A stretch of 64,000 bases of DNA, from NCBI RefSeq assembly GCF_900110375.1, contig NZ_FODN01000002.1:286367-350366 (forward strand). The letters are read 5' to 3'. Below the pieces are notes generated by a model. It had not been told where the DNA came from, made no database searches, and saw nothing but the letters and a program-made list of their open reading frames with translations. This stretch comes from Flavobacterium sinopsychrotolerans. GTDB lineage: Bacteria; Bacteroidota; Bacteroidia; Flavobacteriales; Flavobacteriaceae. Positions 18,173 through 25,944 of the stretch are shown in pieces (within the stretch, counting starts at the first letter, position 1; each line of letters begins with the position of its first letter). A program made the position numbers and the translations under genes.

Positions 18173-18245
18173 AGAAAATAGTGAGTTTTCAGTAAGCACA
18201 GCACATAATTAATAAATAACTCTGACATTTTGCGACCTATCACCC

Positions 18246-18273
18246 CAAATTTAGATAGATCTGTTAAATTCAG
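18246..18273 (-). promoter_or_regulatory. Possible promoter of PBP-like gene pair
   Basis: Minus-strand TAAATTTG (complement of 18246-18253) preceded at a 17-base spacing by CTG instead of TTG. Good -7 box, weak -33 box, leader about 65 bases. Confidence 0.4.
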
Positions 18274-18340
18274 TTTTATTCGATACGCTAATATATAAAA
18301 ATTATCTTATAAATTACAAACGTACAAGTGTTTAAAGCGT

Positions 18341-18379
18341 AAAAAAAAACGGCGTTTAAATGAACTTTAAACGCCGTTT
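18341..18379 (-). terminator. Terminator at end of trp operon
   Basis: Perfect 14-bp stem AAACGGCGTTTAAA / TTTAAACGCCGTTT (18347-18360, 18366-18379) with a 5-base loop and a U-run on the minus strand, just after trpA. It marks the end of the trp transcript. Confidence 0.85.
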
Positions 18380-18401
18380 GATAATGCTAAAAGAAATTTA
18401 T

Positions 18402-19163
18402 TTATCGAATCGCTTTTACGAACTCTTCAATTTTTTCGGTTCCGTTTTCGGTTAGGTGCTGAATGAAAGCGCTTCCTATAATTGCTCCTTTGGCAAATTG
18501 TGTGGCTTGGTTGAAGGTTTCCTTGTTGTTGATTCCAAAACCAATTACTTGAGGATTTTTCAGATTCATGTCGGCTATACGTTTGAAATATTCTTCTTGA
18601 GCGCTTCCAAAACCAGTTTGTGATCCCGTAACACTTGCGGAACTTACCATATAGATAAATCCATCGGATACGCTGTCAATAAAATGGATTCGTTCTACAG
18701 AAGTTTGTGGCGTAATCAAGAATATATTCTTCAATCCGTATTTTTCGAAAGTAGCTTTGTATTCATCGGCATAGACATCAACGGGAAGATCAGGAATAAT
18801 TAATCCGTCGATGCCAATTTCCGCACATTTCTGACAGAAATTCTCGATTCCGTATTGTAACATTGGGTTAAAATATCCCATAATCACTAAAGGAATAGCA
18901 ACCGTTTTACGAATGTCTTTTAGTTGGTCAAACAAAACTTGTGTTGTCATTCCGTTGTGTAAGGCTTGTGTAGAACTGGCTTGAATGGTTGGTCCATCGG
19001 CCAATGGGTCACTGAACGGCAATCCGATTTCAATCATGTCCACACCATTTTTTTCTAAATCCTGAATGATTTGTACGGTATCGTTGAGGTTAGGATATCC
19101 CGCCGAAAAATAAATGGAAAGTATCTTTTTAGTCTCTTGTAATTTTTGATTTATTCTGTTCAT
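18402..19163 (-). CDS. trpA: Tryptophan synthase alpha chain
   Basis: Cleaves indole-3-glycerol phosphate to indole and glyceraldehyde 3-phosphate, passing indole to TrpB. The TIM-barrel catalytic residues are in MIEIGLPFSDPLADGPTIQ (catalytic Glu in the EIG segment, Asp in the LADGP segment); the phosphate-binding GFGI and GAIIGSAF segments are near the C-terminus. The 253-residue length is a little shorter than E. coli TrpA (268). It is the last gene of the leftward trp operon and is separated from trpB by a small gamma-glutamylcyclotransferase-like gene, whereas trpB-trpA are normally adjacent. A strong terminator follows. Confidence 0.97.
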   Translation of the reverse strand: MNRINQKLQETKKILSIYFSAGYPNLNDTVQIIQDLEKNGVDMIEIGLPFSDPLADGPTIQASSTQALHNGMTTQVLFDQLKDIRKTVAIPLVIMGYFNPMLQYGIENFCQKCAEIGIDGLIIPDLPVDVYADEYKATFEKYGLKNIFLITPQTSVERIHFIDSVSDGFIYMVSSASVTGSQTGFGSAQEEYFKRIADMNLKNPQVIGFGINNKETFNQATQFAKGAIIGSAFIQHLTENGTEKIEEFVKAIR

Positions 19164-19220
19164 TGTTGTATTTTTTATTCCATTTTCAAGGTTTTTGCCT
19201 TGGAGTTTAAATTTAAAAGT

Positions 19221-19541
19221 TTAGATAGCGGCACTATATGCCCAAGCTTTTTGGTTGGATTGTAACTGTACTTCCACGCGTCTGTAATGTAATCCCTCGT
19301 ACAAATCCGTTTGGCGAAGTTCTTGTGGCGAAACAGAATACACCATTCCGTTGATGGTATCTTCCGGTTTTTGTGTTTCCGTAATAATGGGATAGTGGAC
19401 TATTCCAAATTCTTCTTCGATTTGGATTTCTTTCACGATGTAACCAATCAATGTTTCAGGCGTTCCGTCAAGAATACGTCCAAAAAGATCTTTTTGAATA
19501 TCCTCATTTTGTAAACTTCCGTAAGCGAATAATTTTTCCAT
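19221..19541 (-). CDS. Gamma-glutamylcyclotransferase-like (AIG2/GGCT fold) protein
   Basis: Small 106-residue protein of the gamma-glutamylamine cyclotransferase / AIG2-like family. The substrate-binding signature YGSL is near the N-terminus (LFAYGSLQN) and the presumed catalytic Glu is in TDLYEGLHYRR, with the NGMVYSVSP strand between. Family members release 5-oxoproline from gamma-glutamyl compounds; the specific substrate is unknown here. It sits between trpB and trpA on the same strand, 57 bases from trpA and behind a 222-base gap full of hairpins. A role in tryptophan synthesis is not obvious, and it may be a passenger. Confidence 0.8.
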   Translation of the reverse strand: MEKLFAYGSLQNEDIQKDLFGRILDGTPETLIGYIVKEIQIEEEFGIVHYPIITETQKPEDTINGMVYSVSPQELRQTDLYEGLHYRRVEVQLQSNQKAWAYSAAI

Positions 19542-19601
19542 AGTTTCTATTTTGAAAATGTGAACTGAACTTCATTTTGTGTTGTCGACTTTGCGTTAAG
19601 G

Positions 19602-19757
19602 ATTACAGTGAAAATCCTTTTTTATCTCGTTTTTTAACGAGATAAAAAAGATTGTAACGGAAAGCCTGACCTCGCTGTAACGCTAGTGGAAGCGAGGGAA
19701 CGCCCCGAAATATCCCGACACTTCGGAAAAGGATAAACCCTGAAATGAATTCAGGGT
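19602..19757. repeat. Cluster of palindromes between trpB and the cyclotransferase gene
   Basis: Four hairpins in about 150 bases: a perfect 15-bp stem CTTTTTTATCTCGTT (19617-19631) / 19636-19650; CCTCGCT (19670-19676) / AGCGAGG (19691-19697); CCGAA...TTCGG near 19705-19726; and ACCCTGAA (19737-19744) / TTCAGGGT (19750-19757). The GC-rich part GGGAACGCCCC is unlike its surroundings. It looks like a non-coding dispersed element inserted in the operon; the first hairpin, followed by a U-run on either strand, could also attenuate transcription. Confidence 0.5.
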
Positions 19758-19763
19758 AAACCA

Positions 19764-20945
19764 CTATAATTTAAAATAATCAATATACGTATTCAAATCT
19801 TTATCGCCGCGACCGGAAAGATTGATGACTACCACGTCTTCCGGTTTGAATTTCATTTCGTCCAGAACGGCAAAGGCATGCGCACTTTCAATGGCGGGAA
19901 TTAGTCCTTCCATTTGAGATAATTTGATTCCCCATTGCATCGCTTGATCATCGGTAATTGAGATGAATTGCGCTCTTCCGGTGGCGAATAAATTGGCATG
20001 CATAGGACCAACTCCTGGATAATCCAGTCCTGCTGAAATGGAATACGGTTCGGTGATTTGGCCATCCGTTGTTTGCATCAACAATGTTTTACTTCCGTGA
20101 ATAACGCCCACTTTTCCTAAGGCAGAAGTTGCGGCACTTTCTCCGGAATCAACTCCCAAACCTGCTGCTTCGACCGCAATAATATTCACGTCCTCATTGT
20201 CCAGAAAATGATAGTACGTCCCGGCAGCGTTGCTTCCGCCACCTACGCAGGCAATCACATAATCCGGATTTTCACAACCTTCTTTTTCCAGTAATTGTTC
20301 TTTGATTTCCTTAGAAATAACACTTTGGAAACGCGCTACCATATCCGGATAAGGATGTGGTCCCACGACAGATCCAATGATATAATAGGTGTCAACGGGA
20401 TTGTTAATCCAATCGCGAATGGCTTCGTTAGTAGCATCTTTTAAGGTTTTTGAACCTGACATTGCCGGACGAACTTCGGCACCTAACATTTTCATTCGAG
20501 CCACATTTGGCGCTTGACGCTTGATGTCAATTTCACCCATATAAACGATGCATTCCAGTCCCATTAGCGCACAAACGGTTGCTGTTGCTACGCCATGCTG
20601 ACCAGCACCGGTTTCAGCAATGATTCGTTTTTTACCCAAGCGTTTGGCTAACAAAATTTGACCGATGGTGTTGTTTACTTTGTGAGCACCAGTGTGACAT
20701 AAATCTTCTCTTTTCAGGTAGATTTTAGTGTTGTATTGCTCAGATAATCGCTTGGCAAAATAAAGTGGCGTAGGACGACCTACATATTCTTTTAGCAAAG
20801 CATCAAATTCAGCTTGAAATTCTGGCTCTGCTGTAATTTTTAAATAATTTTGGCGTAATTCTTCCACATTTGGATATAACATTTCAGGAATGAAGGCGCC
20901 TCCAAATTCTCCGTAATAGCCTTTTTCGTTGACGTTGTAACTCAT
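19764..20945 (-). CDS. trpB: Tryptophan synthase beta chain
   Basis: PLP enzyme joining indole and serine to make tryptophan in an alpha2-beta2 complex with TrpA. The PLP lysine is in HTGAHKVNNTIGQ, the phosphate-binding loop is CVGGGSNAAG and the flexible GAGQHG loop is present; the start (YNVNEKGYYGEFGGAFIPEML) is canonical for TrpB1. Length is 393 residues. The gene follows trpF by 12 bases on the same transcript. Confidence 0.98.
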   Translation of the reverse strand: MSYNVNEKGYYGEFGGAFIPEMLYPNVEELRQNYLKITAEPEFQAEFDALLKEYVGRPTPLYFAKRLSEQYNTKIYLKREDLCHTGAHKVNNTIGQILLAKRLGKKRIIAETGAGQHGVATATVCALMGLECIVYMGEIDIKRQAPNVARMKMLGAEVRPAMSGSKTLKDATNEAIRDWINNPVDTYYIIGSVVGPHPYPDMVARFQSVISKEIKEQLLEKEGCENPDYVIACVGGGSNAAGTYYHFLDNEDVNIIAVEAAGLGVDSGESAATSALGKVGVIHGSKTLLMQTTDGQITEPYSISAGLDYPGVGPMHANLFATGRAQFISITDDQAMQWGIKLSQMEGLIPAIESAHAFAVLDEMKFKPEDVVVINLSGRGDKDLNTYIDYFKL

Positions 20946-20957
20946 TTTGTTTAAAGT

Positions 20958-21665
20958 TTATAAGTTTAAAGTTTTCAAGTTATTCTTGAAACTATCTAAT
21001 TTTTCTATGTTTTTTAATCCCGGTTCTATTTCAAATTTACTGTTTACATCAATGGCGTAAAGCGGTAAATTGGTTTTTGCTATTTCTTTTACTGCTTCTA
21101 TTTCGTCTATTCCGATTCCGCCACTCAGAAAAAACGGTTTGCTCGAAGGATACTTTTCTAAAACTTTCCAGTCGAAAGTGGTTCCGTTTCCGCCTGGTAA
21201 TTTTCCTTTGGTATCAAAAAGGAAATAGTCACAAACAGTTTCAAAGGGTTTCAGTACGTCAAAATCAAAAGAATCATCTACCGAGAATACTTTTATGATT
21301 TCAATTTTATTTTCAATTTTATTTTTCAAATCCTGACAAAATGCAACCGATTCCTGTCCGTGTAATTGAATGGCTTGCAAATCGTATTTCTGGGCTTTCG
21401 CCAAAATAACTTCGATATTTTCATTTACAAAAACCCCCACTTTTTTAATTGATTTTGGTAAATCTGGAATCACGCTGTCAAAATACCGAGCTGATTTCTC
21501 CCAGAATATAAAGCCCATATAATCGGGTAGGAGCGCACCTACTTCGAGTATATTCGCGGGATATTTCATGCCGCAGATTTTTATCCCCACCCCAGCCCTC
21601 CCCGAAGGGGAGTGAGCCGAAACCGGGTTAGTTTTTGTAGAAATGTTTTTTGAAGTTGATTGCAT
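20958..21665 (-). CDS. trpF: Phosphoribosylanthranilate isomerase with repeat-encoded N-terminal extension
   Basis: Isomerises N-(5-phosphoribosyl)anthranilate to the CdRP intermediate of tryptophan synthesis. The family start is KICGMKYP, with the catalytic Cys in KICG and an Asp in the LFDTKG segment; the barrel end has LSGGIG and the C-terminal AIDVNSKFE. Normally the protein begins within two to four residues of KICG, but here about 27 extra residues precede it. They are encoded across a GC-rich palindrome (CTCCCC-GAA-GGGGAG at 21598-21612) giving SPSGRAGVGI. The last residues (NLKTLNL) are likewise encoded by an AT-rich repeat. Both ends have thus been rewritten by repeats while the catalytic core is intact. 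Confidence 0.93.
   Translation of the reverse strand: MQSTSKNISTKTNPVSAHSPSGRAGVGIKICGMKYPANILEVGALLPDYMGFIFWEKSARYFDSVIPDLPKSIKKVGVFVNENIEVILAKAQKYDLQAIQLHGQESVAFCQDLKNKIENKIEIIKVFSVDDSFDFDVLKPFETVCDYFLFDTKGKLPGGNGTTFDWKVLEKYPSSKPFFLSGGIGIDEIEAVKEIAKTNLPLYAIDVNSKFEIEPGLKNIEKLDSFKNNLKTLNL
21584..21614. repeat. GC-rich palindromic repeat inside trpF coding sequence
   Basis: CCCCACCCCAGC followed by CTCCCC-GAA-GGGGAG (stem 21598-21603 / 21607-21612). Related copies lie at 21694-21715, 24216-24245 and 24321-24355. This copy is read in frame as part of the trpF N-terminus. Confidence 0.75.
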
Positions 21666-21693
21666 AATTAAATAATTGCTACAAGTTGCTAGT

Positions 21694-21715
21694 TCCCCCT
21701 TCGGGGGTTAGGGGG
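21694..21715. repeat. GC-rich palindromic repeat overlapping the trpC stop
   Basis: CCCCC-TTCG-GGGGG type hairpin followed by TTAGGGGGCT. The last residues and the stop codon of trpC lie in this element, so the native C-terminus was probably replaced. Confidence 0.65.
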
Positions 21716-22493
21716 CTAATTGTTTAATAAATTCCATTGCTGCTTTACCGGCATTATCTGTTTTCATAAAGTTTTCTCCAATTAAAAATCCTTTGTAACC
21801 AAAAGGTTTTAGTTCGTTGATGGCTTCAATAGATGAAATTCCGCTTTCAGAAACTTTTACAAAATCATTTGGGATTTGTGCTGCTAATTGCTTGCTGAAA
21901 TCCAAACTCACTTCAAATGTTTTCAGGTTTCTATTGTTGACACCAATCATGTCTAATGTGGACATAATCGATTTTTCCAGTTCTTCCTGATTGTGAACTT
22001 CCAGTAAAACTTCGAGTCCTAAACTTTTAGAAAATTCCGATAAGGATTTGATTTCCTCTCGTGTTAAAACTGCTGCGATAAGCAAAATTAAATCGGCTCC
22101 ATGTGCTTTTGCTTCTAAGATTTGGTATTCATCTACAATAAATTCTTTTCTTAATAATGGGATGTTTACAGTGGCTCTTGCTAAAAGTAAATCGTCTAGC
22201 GAACCACCAAAATATTTTCCATCCGTCAATACCGAGATTCCGCAAGCACCCGCATTTTCATATCCTTTGGTAACTTCTTCCACCGTAAAGCTGTAATTGA
22301 TTTCGGCTTTGGAAGGCGAACGGCGTTTGTGCTCCGCAATAATTCCTGATGTGCTGTTTCTTAAATTGTTGCTTAAAGAAATAGTCTTTTTCTCAAAGAA
22401 AACAGAAGCTTCCAATTGCGAGACAGGAATAATGGATTTCTTGAGGATGACTTCTCTTTTTTTGTCAACTATGATTTTATCTAAAATGTTCAT
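21708..22493 (-). CDS. trpC: Indole-3-glycerol phosphate synthase
   Basis: Decarboxylates and closes CdRP to indole-3-glycerol phosphate. Motifs are the N-terminal MNILDKIIVDKKREV, AEHKRRSPSKAEI with the catalytic Lys, CGISVLTDGKYFGGSLDDL, LLRKEFIVDEYQI with the second catalytic Lys, VNNRNLKTFEV, and the phosphate-binding VSESGI and GFLIGENFM. The 261-residue length is normal. Its 3' end (…QLAP and stop) runs into a GC-rich palindrome, and a 13-bp hairpin repeat lies upstream in the gap to trpD. Confidence 0.97.
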   Translation of the reverse strand: MNILDKIIVDKKREVILKKSIIPVSQLEASVFFEKKTISLSNNLRNSTSGIIAEHKRRSPSKAEINYSFTVEEVTKGYENAGACGISVLTDGKYFGGSLDDLLLARATVNIPLLRKEFIVDEYQILEAKAHGADLILLIAAVLTREEIKSLSEFSKSLGLEVLLEVHNQEELEKSIMSTLDMIGVNNRNLKTFEVSLDFSKQLAAQIPNDFVKVSESGISSIEAINELKPFGYKGFLIGENFMKTDNAGKAAMEFIKQLAP

Positions 22494-22526
22494 TTATTTT
22501 TTTGTTTCAAGTTTTCTTTGTTTCAA

Positions 22527-22561
22527 GTTTAAAGTTGTTCGAAATTCCAACAACTTTAAAC
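22527..22561. repeat. AT-rich palindromic repeat between trpD and trpC
   Basis: Perfect 13-bp arms GTTTAAAGTTGTT (22527-22539) / AACAACTTTAAAC (22549-22561), surrounded by further copies of the unit TTTAAAC/GTTTCAAG. The same unit recurs at the trpF 3' end (about 20945-20985). Confidence 0.6.
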
Positions 22562-22579
22562 CTTAAACTTTAAACTGTT

Positions 22580-23572
22580 TTATTTGCTTAATTCTTGTAA
22601 TTTTTTCAAAGCTACAAGTCCTTTTCCGGATAATAAACTTTCTTTCGCTATTTGAAATCCTTCTAAAGGAGAACATTTTGTAACGGTTGCAATTGCCATT
22701 GCCGCATTGGCACAAACCACATTATTCTGGGCCTCGTTTCCTTTTCCCGAAATAATATCGGTAAATATTTGTGCCGATTCTTCGATGGTTGTTCCGCCTT
22801 CGATTTCGCTTTGCAGCAAAAGGCGAACACCAAAATCTTCTGGATTTAACATTCCTTCCATGGAACTGGTAATTGTTTTTGTTGGACCTGTCAACGAAAC
22901 TTCATCATACCCGTCAAGCGAATGCAGGATCGTGAAATTAGTATTCGTGTTTTGATACAAATACGCATACATTCTGGCCAGTTCTAAGTTGAAAACACCA
23001 ACCAACTGATTTTGTGGAAATGATGGATTTACCATTGGTCCCAACATATTGAAGAATGTTTTTACGCCCAATTCTTTTCGAATAGGTCCCACATTTTTCA
23101 TAGCGGGGTGAAATAACGGCGCGTGTAAAACACAAATTCCTGCTTTGTCGATACATTTCTCTAAGAAATCAGTATCATTACTGAACTTGATTCCTAGTTT
23201 TTCCATTACATTGCTCGATCCAGAAATTGACGAAACCCCGTAATTTCCGTGTTTTGCCACTTTTATTCCTGCTCCCGCAGCCACAAAAGAAGCCAAGGTT
23301 GAAATGTTAAAAGTATCTTTCCCATCACCACCGGTTCCGCACAAATCGATAGTATTATACGCGGACAAATCTACTCGAATACACAATTCTAGCAGGGCTT
23401 CACGGAAACCGGCAAGCTCATCGATGCTAATGCTTCGCATCATATAAACCGTAAGAAAAGAAGCGATCTGGCTGGTGTTGTAACTCCCGTTTGAGATATT
23501 AACCAATACGTTTTTTGCCTCTTCTTTCGACAGGATTTCATGGTTAATTAATCTGTTTAATATATTTTTCAT
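22580..23572 (-). CDS. trpD: Anthranilate phosphoribosyltransferase
   Basis: Transfers phosphoribose from PRPP to anthranilate. The glycine-rich PRPP-binding loop is DLCGTGGDGKDTFNIST; further conserved blocks are VAKHGNYGVSSISGSSNVMEKLG, FHPAMKNVGPIRKELGVKTFFNMLGPMVNP and DEVSLTGPT. Length, 330 residues, is standard. This is the stand-alone form, not fused to TrpG. The 73-base gap from trpG consists mainly of a short direct repeat (AAAGTCTT units at 23588-23620). Confidence 0.97.
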   Translation of the reverse strand: MKNILNRLINHEILSKEEAKNVLVNISNGSYNTSQIASFLTVYMMRSISIDELAGFREALLELCIRVDLSAYNTIDLCGTGGDGKDTFNISTLASFVAAGAGIKVAKHGNYGVSSISGSSNVMEKLGIKFSNDTDFLEKCIDKAGICVLHAPLFHPAMKNVGPIRKELGVKTFFNMLGPMVNPSFPQNQLVGVFNLELARMYAYLYQNTNTNFTILHSLDGYDEVSLTGPTKTITSSMEGMLNPEDFGVRLLLQSEIEGGTTIEESAQIFTDIISGKGNEAQNNVVCANAAMAIATVTKCSPLEGFQIAKESLLSGKGLVALKKLQELSK

Positions 23573-23645
23573 TTTTATATATGTCTTAAAGTTGAAAGTC
23601 TTAAAGTCTTAAAGTCTTTCGACCTTATGACATTTGACTTTATGA

Positions 23646-24212
23646 CTAGTTTTTCACCCAATTCTCTAATATCTTTTTTCCATTTGGAGTTAAAACACTT
23701 TCGGGATGAAATTGTACACCGCGAACATCATACATTTTGTGTCGCAATGACATTACTTGTCCGTTTTCGTCAAATGAAGTTGCTTCCAGAACATCTGGCA
23801 AATTGGAATCAACTACCCAAGAATGGTAACGTCCTACTTCAAATTCGTTTCCTAATCCTTCAAATAAAAGTTCATCATCAACAACGGTTTTCACATTGGT
23901 AGCCACACCGTGATACACTTTGTCTAAATTGGAAAGCGTTCCTCCGTAAACTTCGCCAATAGCTTGTTGACCTAAGCAAACTCCAAAAATACTTTTGGTT
24001 GGTCCGTATTTTTGAATCACTGCTTTCAATAATCCTGCTTCATCTGGGATTCCAGGTCCTGGAGAAAGAAGAATTTTATCGAAAACAGCAATTTCATCAA
24101 TATCAAATTCATCGTTTCGGTAAACGGTTACTTCGCAATCTAAATCTTCGAGATAGTGTACCAAATTATAAGTAAAACTATCGTAATTGTCTATGACTAG
24201 TATTTTTTTCAT
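23646..24212 (-). CDS. trpG: Anthranilate synthase component II (glutamine amidotransferase)
   Basis: Class I glutamine amidotransferase supplying ammonia to TrpE. The oxyanion loop is LSPGPG, the nucleophile Cys is in GVCLGQQAIGEVYGG, and the His-Glu pair is in GVQFHPES. The N-terminus KILVIDNYDSFTYNLVHYL is canonical. At 188 residues it is the free-standing single-domain form. A para-aminobenzoate role (PabA) is possible in organisms with one shared enzyme, but the operon context favours TrpG. A GC-rich palindrome lies immediately upstream of its ATG. Confidence 0.96.
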   Translation of the reverse strand: MKKILVIDNYDSFTYNLVHYLEDLDCEVTVYRNDEFDIDEIAVFDKILLSPGPGIPDEAGLLKAVIQKYGPTKSIFGVCLGQQAIGEVYGGTLSNLDKVYHGVATNVKTVVDDELLFEGLGNEFEVGRYHSWVVDSNLPDVLEATSFDENGQVMSLRHKMYDVRGVQFHPESVLTPNGKKILENWVKN

Positions 24213-24215
24213 TTT

Positions 24216-24355
24216 CCTCCCCCAGCCCCTCCGAAGGAGGGGAGTACCTATTGGGGTAAATAGGTTTTTTTATTTTTATTTTTATTTACAACTACATAAG
24301 TTGCTGATTTTTTTAGATTTGGCTCCCTTCCCTTTGGGGAGTGTTGGGGAGGGGA
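24216..24355. repeat. Inverted pair of GC-rich palindromic repeats in the trpE-trpG gap
   Basis: One element at 24216-24245 (core CCCCTCC-GAA-GGAGGGG) abuts the trpG start, and a second at 24321-24355 (core CTTCCCTTTGGGGAG, then TGTTGGGGAGGGG) abuts the trpE stop. They are related in opposite orientation with an AT-rich stretch between, so almost the whole gap is made of repeats. They could fold in RNA and affect trpE/trpG transcript stability. Confidence 0.65.
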
Positions 24356-24356
24356 T

Positions 24357-25757
24357 TTATATCGTTTCCGCTAAATCTAAAGCTGCATTCAAAGCTCTCA
24401 ACTTATTGTATACTTCCTGCATTTCGCTCTCCTCATCGGAACTGGCAACAATTCCGGCTCCTGCTTGAGAATGCAATTGATGATTTTTACTAAGGAAAGT
24501 CCGAATCATAATGGCGTGATTAAAGTTACCTTCAAAATCCATAAAACCAATGGCGCCTCCATAAAAATTACGATTTGTTTTTTCATAATCTTCAATCAAT
24601 TGCATCGCTCTATGTTTAGGTGCGCCGCTCAATGTTCCTGCCGGAAAAGTATCAGCAACCACTTGCATCGTTGTAGCATTTTCATGCAAATATCCCGTTA
24701 CTTTTGAAACCAAGTGTATGACGTGAGAGAAAAATTGTACTTCTCGATATTTCTCTACATTTACATCATGACCGTTTCTGCTCAAATCGTTTCTGGCCAA
24801 ATCCACTAACATCACATGCTCACTGTTTTCTTTTTTATCAATGGATAATTCTTTGGCAAGAATCGCATCTTTTTCGTCATCTCCAGTTCTCTTGAAAGTT
24901 CCTGCAATAGGATGAATTTCGGCTTTACGGTTTTTGACAATAATTTGAGCTTCGGGTGAAGAACCAAATATTTTAAAATCCCCGTAATCAAAAAAGAATA
25001 AATAAGGGGATGGATTAATACTTCTCAACGCTCTGTAGACATTGAATTCATCGCCTTTGAAGCCTTGTGTAAACCTTCTTGATAAAACCAACTGGAAAAC
25101 ATCACCACGGAAGCAATGTTTTTTGGCCAAAGCCACATTGTGTTTGAATTCTTCGTCAGTCAGATTCGAAAAACCTTCGCCTTCTTTCGAGAATTTATAG
25201 GAAGCAATATTTCGGGATTGCAACAATTGCTCAATTTCCGAAATGTTGTTTCTGCCGTCTAAACTATGAGAAAAAATATACGCTTCATTCTTGAAATGAT
25301 TGATGGCAATGATGTTTTGGTACACGGCATAATACACATCAGGGATGGTATTGCTGTTCTCTTTTTTGGCAATGTTTACTTTTTCGAAATACCGAACCGC
25401 ATCGTACGAAATATATCCAAAAAGTCCATTGTTGATGAATTTAAAATCGTTCTTCTCGGATTTAAATTGACCGGAAAATTCTTGAATTACTTCTGGAATA
25501 TTGGTAGTGGCATCAATTGCAATTTTCTCAGAACTACCATCAGGGAAAGTCTTGTAAATAGTTTCGTTTTCTATTTTGATAGAAGCAATCGGATTACAAC
25601 AGATATACGAAAAACTGTTGTCATTTCCATGATAATCGCTGCTTTCCAGTAGCAAACTATTGGGGAATTTATCCCGAATTTTGAGATACACACTTACCGG
25701 GGTAATGGTATCTGCAAGGATTTGCTTGTAATTGGTATTTAAGTTAAATGATTTCAA
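24357..25757 (-). CDS. trpE: Anthranilate synthase component I
   Basis: Makes anthranilate from chorismate with ammonia from TrpG; first committed step of tryptophan synthesis. The N-terminal feedback site contains LLESSDYHG (the LLES segment binds tryptophan in other TrpE proteins). The C-terminal chorismate-binding domain has KIFGSSPEAQI, HPIAGTFKRTGD, LVDLARNDLSRNG, FPAGTLSGAPKHRAMQLI, and GGAIGFMDFEGN. Length, 466 residues, is typical. Both feedback inhibition and the attenuator upstream should couple output to tryptophan supply. It is the first structural gene of the operon. Confidence 0.97.
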   Translation of the reverse strand: MKSFNLNTNYKQILADTITPVSVYLKIRDKFPNSLLLESSDYHGNDNSFSYICCNPIASIKIENETIYKTFPDGSSEKIAIDATTNIPEVIQEFSGQFKSEKNDFKFINNGLFGYISYDAVRYFEKVNIAKKENSNTIPDVYYAVYQNIIAINHFKNEAYIFSHSLDGRNNISEIEQLLQSRNIASYKFSKEGEGFSNLTDEEFKHNVALAKKHCFRGDVFQLVLSRRFTQGFKGDEFNVYRALRSINPSPYLFFFDYGDFKIFGSSPEAQIIVKNRKAEIHPIAGTFKRTGDDEKDAILAKELSIDKKENSEHVMLVDLARNDLSRNGHDVNVEKYREVQFFSHVIHLVSKVTGYLHENATTMQVVADTFPAGTLSGAPKHRAMQLIEDYEKTNRNFYGGAIGFMDFEGNFNHAIMIRTFLSKNHQLHSQAGAGIVASSDEESEMQEVYNKLRALNAALDLAETI

Positions 25758-25799
25758 TTTTTATATTTTTAATGTTGTGTGTTATGGTAAATTTTGCAC

Positions 25800-25833
25800 A
25801 AAAAAAAGGCCTGTCGTGATGACAAGCCTTTTT
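25800..25833 (-). terminator. trp attenuator (intrinsic terminator in the leader)
   Basis: On the minus strand a 13-bp stem (25803-25815 with 25821-25833, one G-U pair) has a 5-base loop and is followed by a U-run (25800-25807 complement). It lies 43 bases before trpE and 37 bases after the leader-peptide stop. Its loop and inner arm contain TCACGAC (complement of 25813-25819), which can instead pair with GTCGTGA at the leader stop codon. Confidence 0.85.
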
Positions 25834-25869
25834 ATATTTATAGTTTAAATAATACTATAGGAGCTTAGT

Positions 25870-25926
25870 TCACGACGACTGACGTAAATTGTTCCACCAC
25901 CAAGTATTGTTTAAAATTGTTTTCAT
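25870..25926 (-). CDS. trpL: trp operon leader peptide with three consecutive Trp codons
   Basis: An 18-residue open frame, MKTILNNTWWWNNLRQSS, starts with ATG about 19 bases after a consensus -7 box. Three adjacent TGG codons (25894-25902) form the sensing element. If the ribosome stalls there through lack of charged tRNA-Trp, the downstream GTCGTGA (complement of 25870-25876, overlapping the stop) is free to pair with TCACGAC in the terminator and let transcription continue into trpE. If it reaches the stop, GTCGTGA is covered and the terminator forms. The peptide itself is not expected to have a function. Confidence 0.88.
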   Translation of the reverse strand: MKTILNNTWWWNNLRQSS

Positions 25927-25944
25927 CTTTTATTTTTGTTGCAA

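Noticed and set aside
16062..18199. Calling the PBP-like pair a toxin-antitoxin or phage-defence system
   Set aside because: No toxin motif, defence gene or mobile element is visible nearby; only the unusual topology supports it, so it is kept as a question and not a call.
19602..19757. Possible CRISPR or tRNA-like structure in the trpB downstream gap
   Set aside because: The hairpins differ from each other, there are no regular spacers and no cloverleaf; repeat element is the better description.
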